A stretch of 64,000 nucleotides of DNA, taken from positions 1,178,001 to 1,242,000 of the forward strand of contig JAFCMP010000002.1 in NCBI GenBank assembly GCA_017506865.1, read 5' to 3'. A program made the translations under genes and the position numbers. The stretch's first letter is position 1. Each line of letters begins with the position of its first letter. The notes below the pieces were generated by a model. That model was given only the letters and a program-made list of their open reading frames with translations, was not told where the DNA came from and searched no databases. This document shows, one piece after another, positions 12,719 to 23,300 of the stretch. The stretch comes from Tribonema minus. Lineage: Eukaryota > Sar > Xanthophyceae > Tribonematales > Tribonemataceae.

Positions 12719-13216
12719 GATACCTGGTTAGCAGGCTGAGATCATTTTTCATGGTGCCTGAAAGTTAGCAGAAGAACTGTAATCTCTTCAGCATCACGCG
12801 GCCTCGATTAGCGTCTCATGCTTTCGGTTGGCCTGGCTGTTTTACCTCTGGCACGGTGGTGAGCTGCAGCATGCGCTCTCAAGTGGCAAGGCGTATTCGG
12901 GCGGCTGCGAGCATGAACTCTGCAAGTGCCAATGTGCGCAGCTGAACATCCAGTGCAACACGCAAGCTGCCTGTACACCATAGTGTACAAGTAATCATGC
13001 ACGGCGACCATACTCACAGACTGTCGCAGCACCACACAGCGCGAATGACACACAAGCGTCATGTGTTATGCCCTGTACATTTACGTTTGCCCTGCGCACA
13101 GGCCGCTGGCCCGCTTACTACTGCCGAACACGCTGCCTCTGCAGAGCGATCTGCGACCAACTAGAGTACCACGGATCACTAGCATATAACAGAACTATCC
13201 ATGCTCGGGAGCAGGC

Positions 13217-13885
13217 TTAGCGCCTGCCGGGGGGCCGCTCCTCCCCCCTCCCCCTCCACCACAACCCCCCATGCCATACCCCCCCCCGCCGCCCCCCCAT
13301 CGAATAGCTCGGAGGCGCCATGAGCGTGGCTAGCGGATCAGGCGGCGCCATCAGCGCGGCAAGCGGATTGTGCACGGCAGCAGCAGCAGCGGCAGCAGCG
13401 CTCGGCGCGGGCTGCGGCGCCGCGGCGCTGCCGAGGCCGGTCGGCGGCGGACCCAGCGGCGCCGGCGGCGGCGCCGCCTCCTCCCCCGGGAACACCCAGC
13501 ACTTCTTGTCCTTGTCGTAGTACGCCTTCATGGACTCGCCCTCGTGCGCAATCTCCGCGTCCGGGTGTGTGAGCTTGCTGATGAAGCGCCGCAGCAACCC
13601 GCCGCCGCTGCTGCTCTCGCGCGGGTTGTTGCGCGGCGCCGTTACAGGCGGACTTGTACTAGTGCTGCCGCCGCTGCCGCTGCCGCCGCCGCCGCCGACA
13701 GAGCGTCCGCTGCCGAGCATCTGCAGCAGGCGCATGGAGCTGACGCGACGGGCAGCGCCGGGGGCGCTTGCGGGCGTGGAGTCGCTGCCGCCGTTGGCGT
13801 CGCCACCGCGTGCCGGCACTGCCGCCGCCGCGGCTGCAGCATTGGCCGCGTCCACAGCAGCGGCATCGGACAGGGTGGAAGCTTG
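13217..13885 (-). pseudogene. Truncated duplicate of Sec16 C-terminus
   Basis: The translation matches the end of the intact Sec16 gene at 46525-47287: GDANGGSDS, ASAPGAARRVSSM, the conserved LLRRFISKL motif and the YYDKDKKCWVFPGEEA block, then APLGPPPTGLGSAAAPQ. Similarity begins abruptly near 13885 inside the exon. After PPSYSMGG the frame shifts at a G-run, and the true C-terminal segment is shortened, so the frame closes early with EERPPGRR. No upstream Sec16 exons exist on this side. A clear partial pseudogene made by the inverted duplication. Confidence 0.85.
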
Positions 13886-15256
13886 CCGTCCGAGTTCACA
13901 CGCACGCCGGCGATTGCGCCTGCATGACCTTAAGTTTAACTACAACTTCAACCCACACACGGCGTGAGCGCTCATGCCCTAAAGAGCGATGCCTGACCAC
14001 ATCAGCGACAGGCGCCGTCGCCGCCGCAGCCGCCGCGCTGTCGCCGCCGCTCTCTACGCATGTGCCATGCTTGTTGCTACTGCATGCATGTACACAGGCG
14101 CACGCCCTAGAAAGACATGACCATAGTGAATGGCGTGAACATCAACGCTGACGATGCTAGCCGTACAGGCAAGGCGCATTATGTGGCATGATGCTGAACA
14201 ACAGCCATGACGATGGTGGGCAAACAAGTGGAGGCAATAGCAGTGGAACCAGAGAGCATGCCTAAGTGTGCGTTGTTACCTACACAAACCACTTCGTGCT
14301 TCTCGTCCAACATTCGTTCACTTGTACACACTTGTGAGAATATATTGTAGAACTACACTATACACAGAATACAGGTGGGCCTGTACATAGCTGATCTTGA
14401 GATTCTAAGTGTCAATCACAAGTGCAACTACCACGAGCGCTGCTGCGAGAGTACAGTGGCGCAGGCACTGGCTGCAATAGATATTGCCAGCGCTCCATTG
14501 CAAGGCAAAAGTGCAAGAAGAACTGACCAAAGCTAAGGCTTTAGACTTCAGGTGCATCAACAAAAATTTTGTCAATTGTGCTGTCTGTATCATGCTCCCA
14601 GCAAGGGGGCACTCAGTTAACGTGTTGCCCCTGCTGCAGATCACCTCGCCCGATCCCAAGACCCTGTTGCACTTCACTCACAACACTGTATGATACAGCA
14701 ACAGACACAGAACTGAAGTACAAACTTGACAGCGCCGCGCAAGCGGCAGCAGCATGGATGCAGGAACAGCGCGCAGGCTTTTCCTGTGATACCGCTGCTG
14801 CCCAACACGCTGAGCACTGCAGCAGCACGTACCCCTTGCGCGGGACTGCGCGGACACCTCTGCAATCACGCCGAGGGCACGCCAGCGCATCGGTCCTCAG
14901 CTTGGACCACAAGCGCGTGAGCTGACAGCTGTAATGTGGAGCGCTGCCACCGCCGCCTGCCGCGCAGGGCGTGCGTGTCCGACCGTCTGGCCGTGCGGCG
15001 AGCGCACAGCGCCAAAAGGGCCGGTTCCATGTGCTCAAGCTGCCGCCCACAAGCCATGGCAGCGACTTTGAGCACACGTCGGGAGGCGACACCTGGCCGA
15101 TACCCCTCCCCTCTGATCGCATACATACCCCTTGCCCCCCCTGGGGCCGAATAGCGGCAGCGGCTGCTGCGCCGCGACCAGCGCTGTTGCAGCACTCCGT
15201 GGGAGCCTTGCAGTTAGTTCACTTGGGGTTCACTACGGGCGCAACACCAACAAGCC
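13886..15256. other. Spacer, no gene recognised
   Basis: About 1.4 kb between the Sec16 fragment and the 3' end of the ankyrin gene. It has a GCC/GCG-rich patch near 14010-14040 and several open frames on both strands (largest ~170 codons, minus, 14613-15122), but none has recognisable domains or convincing splice structure. It probably holds the 3' UTR of the ankyrin gene. Confidence 0.4.
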
Positions 15257-18200
15257 CTAGCCCTGGGTGGACTCCTCGTCGTCGCGGCCCCCCTCCAGTC
15301 TGAACACGTGGTCGAGCAGCTTGTCGCGCCAGCTGCCTCTGCCCTGCTGCAGCGCCAGCTCCAGGGGCGTCACGCCCTGCAGTTGAAGTTGCCGTGGCAA
15401 AGTAACGATCAGCGCCTGCAAGTGCCTGCAAGTGAGGTTTGGGCGTGATTCTTGAAAGTCTACCACAAGACAACTGAAGTGCTTCAGAGTGCATTGATCG
15501 CCGAGGCACACCTGCCCTAGCAGCACGTCAGCGCACCTATTGCGTCAAAAACATACGACGAAACGGCTGGTGTAGTGACATAAATGTTTCGAAGTACATG
15601 TGATGATCGAGGCATCATAATGTTTCGGGCGAGAACGGAAAACATTCATGCATGCATCAAAACAGCACAACACTATTCAGAAAATGTTTTTCGCACCTGG
15701 AACGCAGTGACCACAGAGGCGGCGTGCTCCAGCAGTGCGTCGTCGCACTTCAACTCAAAGCAGACTTGAAGTTCAGGTCATCGTTGAACTTATATTACAA
15801 CACTTTGAAGCGAAGCACACCTGGAAGGCGGTGACCACAGAGGCGCCATGCTCCAGCAGCGCGTCGGCGCACTTGGGGGCATCAAGCGACACGGCCAGGT
15901 GCAGGGGCGTGCCGCCATGGGCGCGCAGTATCTGCAATCGCGCAAAATGGCACAACTTCAATGTTGAAGTAGCCATGGGTACGCATGGCATGGCACCATT
16001 CAAGACGGACATAGACATGGGCGCGCAGCACCTGCAACGACCATACCACAGGGGGGGCAAGGTGAAACTTTGACGTTGAAGTAGTGATGTTCGCGCAGTC
16101 TCTGCGACCGTAGTGTGCACATTAGTGGCACCAGTATTTTTGCCGCTGATTTGGTGCCATGATGGGTGATATACAAGGGCAACTGAGGCGAGAATCAAGG
16201 ACAAAGTTCAACTCATCCAAAAGGCTCATTCTTGTGACAACAAACCCTCACAAAAAGACGCCCCACCCTTCTTTTTGCTCATTAAACTGTGCCCCCCCCC
16301 CCCCCCCCCCCTCCCCCTCCATTGTGCACACCCATATGCTGCGCGCATGACAACTGCTGCGGGTGCTCCTCGCAAAATTGAACGCCAGCGGTAGACCTGC
16401 GGATTACCGCAGTTTGGGTTAACGCCTTGCAGCAGCTCCTTAAGGAGCTTACATGCGCAGTGGGGTAATGTTACAATTTCAGGTGTGTGGTTGAATCAAT
16501 GAACTTGCGGCCAGGCGCAGGTGGGCAAATCTTATTGTGGAAGTACGTGATGTCGACAACAACTGCTGTAGATTCTGAAACCCTTCGTACAAAACTCAAT
16601 GCCAAATAGGTGTATACCTGCTGATTTCCGCAGTTTGGGTCAACGCCTTGCATGTCCAGCAGCTCCTTGAGGAGCTCCACTGACTGACTGCAGCACCATC
16701 AAAGTCACACCGGAACGGTGGGAACAGGCACAAGGGTAAGGCGAAGTGAGTCAGCATCATACCTGAGGCTTCCTCGTTCCATTGACGTAGAAAACCTGTC
16801 GCCTGCGCCTGCCTGTCGTCTGCGTCTTGTTTCTTTTCACCGAAGGCAAAAGGCAATGCCAAACGAGCTCACCGCCTACAGGTCATGCATTTGGGCTGTT
16901 GACTTGCATGGGCATTGCTAGAGTCGTCCTTTACTCCTAACCGTCAAAACACTTGTTCTTAACCGTGGAAACACTTGTTCTGAATCACCTAAGATTGCAA
17001 TTGCGGGCGCAGCGTCGTGCATATCCAGGAACGTGTTCTCAAGGAGGAAGGACGGCGGGGCATAAGGGAGAGGGTTTCCTGGGTCTGACCAATTGGGAGA
17101 AAGCATAGGCGCAAACGCGGTCGGACCCAGGATCAGGGAGGGCAATACATACCGCCCCCCTCCCCCTCTCCACAGAATGCCAATACATATCTCGACCACG
17201 TGAACAGCCTTGTGCTTTTTGTGTTCTTATGTGTGTCTGCTAGTGAGCAACTGCACTTGACCTCTCGACCTTGTACAAAAAGGTGCCAGCGGACCCCGCA
17301 GACCAAACCACTGTGTCGGACTGCATGCTATATTGCGGGGGCTTAGGGTAAGGCTAACCCTAACCCTAACCCTAACCCTAACCGTGTGGATCGTCAGACT
17401 GCATGCTGGTGGCACATACGACATAGCGGCAAAACTGTACTATTACGTCATTTGATTCATGATGACACACACACAGAATGTGATGTAATGCGAGCGCTTA
17501 CGTGCTGCGGGGGCTGGGGGGGGGGAGAGGGGTGGAGGCACCATGACCTCCTAGCCCCGCAGTGTGATGTCATGCATGTGAAACCCCAGATGCGGAGGAA
17601 CCTAATCTTGGCGGCTGGTATCGCACGCTGAGCGCTACCGATCTGGGAGCACCAACGTCTCACTTGCTGTAGAAGTTCAAGTTGAAGAAGCGCGCCACCT
17701 GCTGCTTGAAATTTTAAAAGGGAAGCATTCCAGTTTTGGTGTGCCACTCCTTGTGCAGGTGGCGGTGCGGACAGCTTGCGGCGGGACTTCGCATTGGACG
17801 CTGACAGAAGTAGCGGGACGAGCAACTTTCGTATCTGCAAACTGAGTTGCGGTACAAGATGAGGCCCAAATGCCATCAACAAATGTGGGTCAAACTGGCA
17901 GTTGAGGTCAAATCGTAATGGAAATACAACAAAGTGGGTCAACTGCAGGGAGTGACTTGCCTGTCCTCGACTCAGGATCAGGGTCAGGGCGAGTCACGGG
18001 CCGCAGTACAAAAGAGATTGTAACGAGAACTTCAATGAAGTGGATCAATCGCAGGACGTGACTTGCCTGTCCTCGACTCCGTCCTCGCCGTTCGCCGCAC
18101 TCACCACGCAGTTGCACAGTGCGCGCATGATCTCGCTCTCCCCCAGTGGCGCCCCCCCCTGTTGAGCCGTGCAACACAGCAAGACACACACGGGGGGAGC

Positions 18201-19005
18201 AGATATGTAAGTTACTTTCTGATTGCACTGCTCCTGCATCAAACAGAAGTCGTCCACACACAGGAGGCAGCGTGTAGGTAACTGACCCTCTGGTGGCACT
18301 GCTCCTGCAGCCAAACAGAACTCGTCACCTGAAACCCGCTGCTAAGCTGCAGCCCACGATGAGAGTCAGCCTTGCAGCATGGCACAAAATGCAATTCTCG
18401 CAGCAGTGGCGCAATCCCAAGTAAGTGCTGCATTGCTTCATTGACAGAACGAAAGTAAGCGTACGAGGCGCATTGTAGCTGCTGCACAGATGCGCCTCAA
18501 GCATCAGCTGTGGCATGCATGCGTGCGTCGTTTCGTTGTTTGCTTGAAAAAAAGTTGCTGTTTCTCTGCAGTGCGATACAGGACCTCGTACCCGCAAATG
18601 AAAAATGCATCCGAGCAGCAGCAGCGCAAACGACCACGTGCAGGCACAGCTACACCGCACTTAACACTTGCATCACATGAGGCTGCTCACTATATACCAA
18701 CAATATACTCCGAAGGTAAGAGGCAGAGCACCCACCTTAGCTCGCCCCAGCACTTTGTGCGGTGTCATCAGCAACGACGACAGATTGTCAACGTCTAGTC
18801 TCCGCCTCTTAGCCATCGGAGTCACCCTGCCACCGCTTGGCGCGCCGCTTTTGGCCATGGGGTCAACAGTGACCTTTTTTGGTCTCCCAGGAGCATTTGC
18901 AGGTGTAGAGAGACTGCTCTTTGGCGGAGGTGGCAGCAGTGAAGGTGCTGCTGCTGCTGCAGGGCTCGCTGCGCTTGCCTGAGCTGCATCCACCGGAGGC
19001 GCCAT
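15257..19005 (-). CDS. Ankyrin-repeat protein, 220 aa, five exons
   Basis: Exons (minus): 18736-19005, 18067-18158, 16618-16687, 15821-15931, 15257-15376; all phases agree and total 221 codons with the TAG. Residues 1-90 (MAPPVDAAQ...) are Ala/Pro-rich with a GRPKK AT-hook-like motif and a basic MAKRRRLD stretch, suggesting a nuclear protein (inference). From about 120 on come ankyrin-type units: ELLKELLDMQGVDPNCGN, GGTPLHLAV...ADALLEHGASV and GVTPLELALQQG; the tail is acidic (DDEES). Ankyrin repeats mediate protein binding; the partner is unknown. Exon 2 ends in a GC donor (ACAG|GCAAGT), which the phase requires; an in-exon GTGAGT is an alternative. Several exon edges are repeated in the introns. 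Confidence 0.7.
15690..16450 (-). repeat. Exon-edge duplications in ankyrin-gene introns
   Basis: Minus strand. The 3' end of exon 4 plus its donor recurs at about 15695-15765 (DDALLEHAASVVTAFQ before GTGCGA). The 5' end of exon 4 with its acceptor recurs at about 16010-16040 (GCAG|GTGCTGCGCGCCCATG). The 3' end of exon 3 with its donor recurs at about 16379-16446 (LLKELLQGVNPNCGN, then CAG|GTCTAC). None fits the main reading frame better than the exon it copies. A further copy of the exon 2 donor lies at about 17953-17975. Confidence 0.75.
17354..17382. repeat. Interstitial telomere-like (CCCTAA)n
   Basis: About five tandem CCCTAA units, that is TTAGGG on the other strand, lie inside an intron of the ankyrin gene. 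Degenerate versions occur near 9225-9250, 24535-24560, 26783-26800, 28092-28130 and 50310-50355. Green plants and many algae use TTTAGGG and Chlamydomonas TTTTAGGG, so the TTAGGG form is mildly informative about lineage. Confidence 0.75.
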
Positions 19006-20345
19006 GCTATTGATGTCTGCTTTTCCAACTGCCGAAACTCTGGGTCGCGCCCTCGAGAGGCAGAAAGGCGCAAAGGCGCGAAAGATGCCTGACACATGCA
19101 TGTTGTGACACCAGCATACCAAGTAGCACCATTATATGATGGCAAACTGCAGGCGCACCATGAAGATGTGAAACCTCACACGCTGCCTCTGACTAGCCAA
19201 CTGCCACGGCTGCAGGCTACTTGTTGTCAATTTGTCGTGTCACGCCCACATGTAAGCTTCAAGCGCGGCAATGCACAGCCATAGGGTTGGCATTCATCAC
19301 ACTTGTGTGTTGGATACACCTGGTGTATTGCTACAGTAACTTTGACAGTGTGCATCACATGGTCATTTTCTGGCATGCGCATTCTCTCGTACTGCACCCA
19401 GCGAGGCCCCAACACAGAGCAGTACATGCAGCTGTACATGCAACAAGTTCAGAAAGCCACAGCTTACATGCAGAAATAGGCAAGTAGGTACCACGGTGCT
19501 CAACCATGCTCAACAAACCGGACACTGGTTTGCACTCCAGCACAGCAAATTCCATCTGTGGCGCCAGAACAAAAATTGGCAATTTGCTACAGACGCGCGT
19601 AGAGAGGTAGGAACATATTTGCAAAAGGGGCCTGATGCACAGACTTGCATGCAAGTCGCAGCAAGGGGGGCTCAATAGTGCAAGCTTGCCGAGCAATGGA
19701 GAGTGAGCTCTCAGACATCAGGATGTGGTGCTGTGAATGGCCATTGTTGATGCAACGTATACGATCCAGGTTGTTGGCTCCGCCAGAAGGGCGGCAGTTG
19801 CGCGAAACCGCCGCAGCCGTGCTGCAGCTGTGATTGTCTCCCCTTTGTCTGTGAGTGTGTGACATCGTTCGCAGCAGCAGCAAAACCAGGACTCTGTACA
19901 GCTGTGACCGCCTGCCAGCGAGCCCGCATCCTCAACTGCCGCAACAGCTGCTGCTGCGGGGTCAAGGTGCTGCACCCCACCAGGGCAGAACTCGCCATGA
20001 AGTCGCATGCAGACTGTGACCCCCCCTCCCCCATCCCTCTTGCTTGTTGTGCATGCCAGATCTACAGCGCTCCGCCCGCGCCGCGCAGCCTGCGCACACG
20101 TTGCATGCCAGCCCCGCTCAATTGCTGTGCTCTGCCGCCCCCCTCTCCACAACCTGATTGTGTCTTTCGTGGTGGCGCTCCGCGCGTCCGCACCGCATAC
20201 ATACCCATGGCAGCAGGTGAAGACCTGAATGGTGCCTGCCAGCAGCAGCCTGCGTAGTGCGCACGCGCGCGGCCGCGCTTTTGGAGCGCTGCCACAGCAG
20301 CGGCAGCAGCAGCAGCAGCAGCGGCGGCAGCAGCAGCAGCAGCGC
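19006..20345. other. Spacer between ankyrin gene and CSN3
   Basis: About 1.3 kb. It should contain the promoter of the ankyrin gene and the 3' UTR of CSN3. Directly downstream of the CSN3 stop is a CAG/CTG-rich tract (about 20292-20342). Open frames in 19.6-20.2 kb, including one with TLTPQQQLLRQLRMRARW on the minus strand, have no recognisable family. Confidence 0.4.
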
Positions 20346-23300
20346 TCAGGTCAGGTAGTTGGGCATGTCCTCGTCCGCCCACGCGTGCGCCTGCGCACCG
20401 GCGGCGGCGGCGGCTGCAGCGGGCCCCGCCGCCGCGTGCTCGCTGGCGTGCGTGACGTAGGCGGGGTCGACGGAGAGGGCGGCGTCAACTGCGCGCACGC
20501 GCGCCGCCAGCGCCAGCGTCGCCTTGAGCTCGCCCTGGCGGCAGCGGCACGCAGAGAGGGGTGCGGAGGGCTCGATGTTGAAGTTTATGGAGGCGATTTC
20601 GGGAACGTCGCGCGAGGTCGGGGCGCAAGAGGGCTCTAGGCACAGTTTGCACGATTTGGTTCTGATGTTGCATGCGTCAGGAAAGGGGGGGGGTGGCGGC
20701 GGGGGGGGGGGGCTGAGCACTGGGTGACGTGCGGCAGAACTGAGAAGGCTGCACGCCGTAGCAGCGGAGCGCTGCTTCAGGCTGCGTTGTACCCTGAGCG
20801 CGCTGCGGCGTGAGAGGCACGGGCAAAGCTCAAATTGCAAGGGCTGCGCGGAGCCCGGGCGCATGTGCGCGGACCATGGGAGCGGTGCTGAGCATTCGTT
20901 CCAGTACCATATAATTATAAAGCTCACACACGCAGCTGCGTCAGCCCTCCACGGTGTCCTGAAGGATATGCACTTTTAAACGATTGTACATGTGCACACA
21001 TGAATGTGCCCGCACATGCAGCCGTGCCAGCGCATTTGCAGTCGCCTCGTCCTCCGGCTGGCATCGCAAACAGTACTGCAACGTACTGCCAAGCTCAATG
21101 GCAGTCTAAGTTGTTGGTGATGACATCTGCATAATGTACCCACACACGCTCACACGCCAACAAGCACTCAAACAAGATAAATGCCTCAGGAGCATGCCTA
21201 ATCACATGCAAAATTGAACGCGCCCACACCTGCAGCCGCGCCAGCGCATCCACGGTGGCCTCGTCCTACGGCTAGCACCACAAACACAAATATACCCACA
21301 CATACTTCAAGTACTTCTGAAGTACATTATTTGTTACAAACGCTTCTTGATATACGTGATGTACATGTGCATACGCGAACATGCTCACACCTGCAGCCGC
21401 GCCAGCGCATCCGCAGTGGCCTCGTCCTCCGCTTCATCCGCAAAGTGCACGGTCGCGCTGCCGACGGAGCCACTTGGCAGGTGCTCTATCCTGGCGGTGA
21501 TCAACTTCAACTCCACCTGCGACGCACCCAGGGGGTTTACTGACGGGGTCATGATCATAACGTTATCATCGTCCGTATAGACCACTGACTTCACAATGAT
21601 CACAGTTGTTGCTGCCTTGACGGACTTGGCAGAGAGGAGTGCGTCGATGTCAATCTACAATGAGCGTAGTCACAACTGTTGAGGCAGTGATACGACAAGA
21701 AATACATACTTCAGAAGTACATTTTTCAATCTGTGATTTGTGGTTGAATTTCTGTACGTGACAAAAAGGACACAATCGAGATTATTAATGCTGAAGTCCA
21801 GCTGCTCGGGGCACAATGCGAGGGCTCATCACATCCCAAAAGGTGTCAACATGCGATGAGAAGGACGTGGCGGCAGTGCTCAACAGCGATCAGAGAAATG
21901 CGGTGACAGTGCTCAAGAGCGATGGGGCGAGTGCTGCTGAAGAGAGGCGCAGCGACAGTGCTCAAGAGAGATGTGGTCACGTTTGCTCTGAGGAGCTACG
22001 GTAGCAGTGCTCAAGAGAGATGAGACGCAGTGACAGCGCTCACGGGAGTCGCTGCAGCAGCGCTCAGAAAGCATACAATGCTCAGTGGCAGTGCTCAGGA
22101 AAAAAGGTGATGGCAGTGCTCAGATAGATATGGTGGAATAGCGCTCGAGAGAGACGCTGCAGCAGCGCTCAGCAGTTATGGCGACAGCGCTCAGAGAGGA
22201 CTGGTGACAGTGCTCACGAGTGATGTGGTGACAGCGCTCACCATGCGCAGGATGTGCGCAAGGCTAAACCATTGAAACAGGCCTATGCAGCTGCTGCAGT
22301 TGCAAGCCGCGCAAGCCAGCGGCCTCCGGAGTGAGGTCTTCCTGTTGCGACACCCTTGCAGCCTCACGCTGACCTGCTGCAGTACCGTAAATGCCCGAGT
22401 AAACGTCCCTCCGGGCGTGCAGATCTGGACCCTTGCATGGGCGTTTACATGGGGGGGGGGCGCCTGTGCAAGTGGGGGGGGGGGCTTAGCTGCTCCATTT
22501 TGAATTGCCAGCTAGCAGAGGGGGCGTTTACAAGAGGGAGGGGGCGTTTACTAGGGCCCGGAGGGAGCGTTTACAAGGGTCGAGCACAGAGTTGTGTGTG
22601 GCGATAACGGACATCTCTGATAACGGCAATGGCAGTGCTGGCGAAGCTGCAGCAGCTACGACAGCTCTTGTCAAGCGAGCATTGTTGCCTGTGTGGCCAT
22701 GCGTCGGCAGTTGAGAAGCGCTCACAGAACGATAAAGAGTTGTAGTTCGGCTTAATTCGTTATTTTCCGGCTCTTTTGCAAGCCCCGTGCCAACCTGCAG
22801 TCATTATGGTTGCTGCGGGGCGTTTACAGGGGGGGGGGGGGGGCGTTGTTGCCCACTTCGCCCTGGCAAGCACGCCCATGGGCGTTTGCAAGGGGGATGG
22901 GCCTGTACAGGGGGGGGGCGTTTACTCGGGCATTTACGGTAACTCGGAGATGCAGTGCTCACCATGCGCAGACAGATGCAATGGCAGCGCTCACAGAAAA
23001 GCCGTGGCCTACATAGAGATGTGATATCCACAGTGCTCAACAGAGACGCAGCAACAGCGCTCAGACAAATATGGTGACAGCGCTTATCAGAGATAATCGG
23101 TGACAATGCTCAGGTAGATGTTGTGTGATGTCGCTCACCATGCGCAGGATGTGCGCCTCCGCTTCTTTCGGGCCGGAGAGCCCCACCTTGGTCGCAATGT
23201 CCTGTAGCGCACCAGGACCAGCACGCAGGGGGTGGCATAAGCAGAAGGAATGAGCAGGATAAGTCCAGGGCCATCACTGCACGCCACTACTGCGCGCCAT

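Larger units (their letters stand above)
4870..13885. repeat. Left arm of ~9 kb inverted duplication
   Basis: Read on the minus strand, this arm matches 46525-55905 on the plus strand in order: Sec16 C-terminal tail, spacer, family X copy 2 (against copy 3), then exons A and part of B of copy 1 (against copy 4). Some coding stretches, such as the 60 or so bases around the DDDESPQAVKRR codons of exon A, are identical in both arms, while introns show indels. The outer edge falls inside exon B, near 4870 on the left and 55905 on the right. The inner edge falls inside the last Sec16 exon, near 13885 and 46525. Confidence 0.8.

Noticed and set aside
17340-17390. A chromosome end
   Set aside because: Only about five telomere-like units, with ordinary gene sequence on both sides; the ankyrin gene crosses it.
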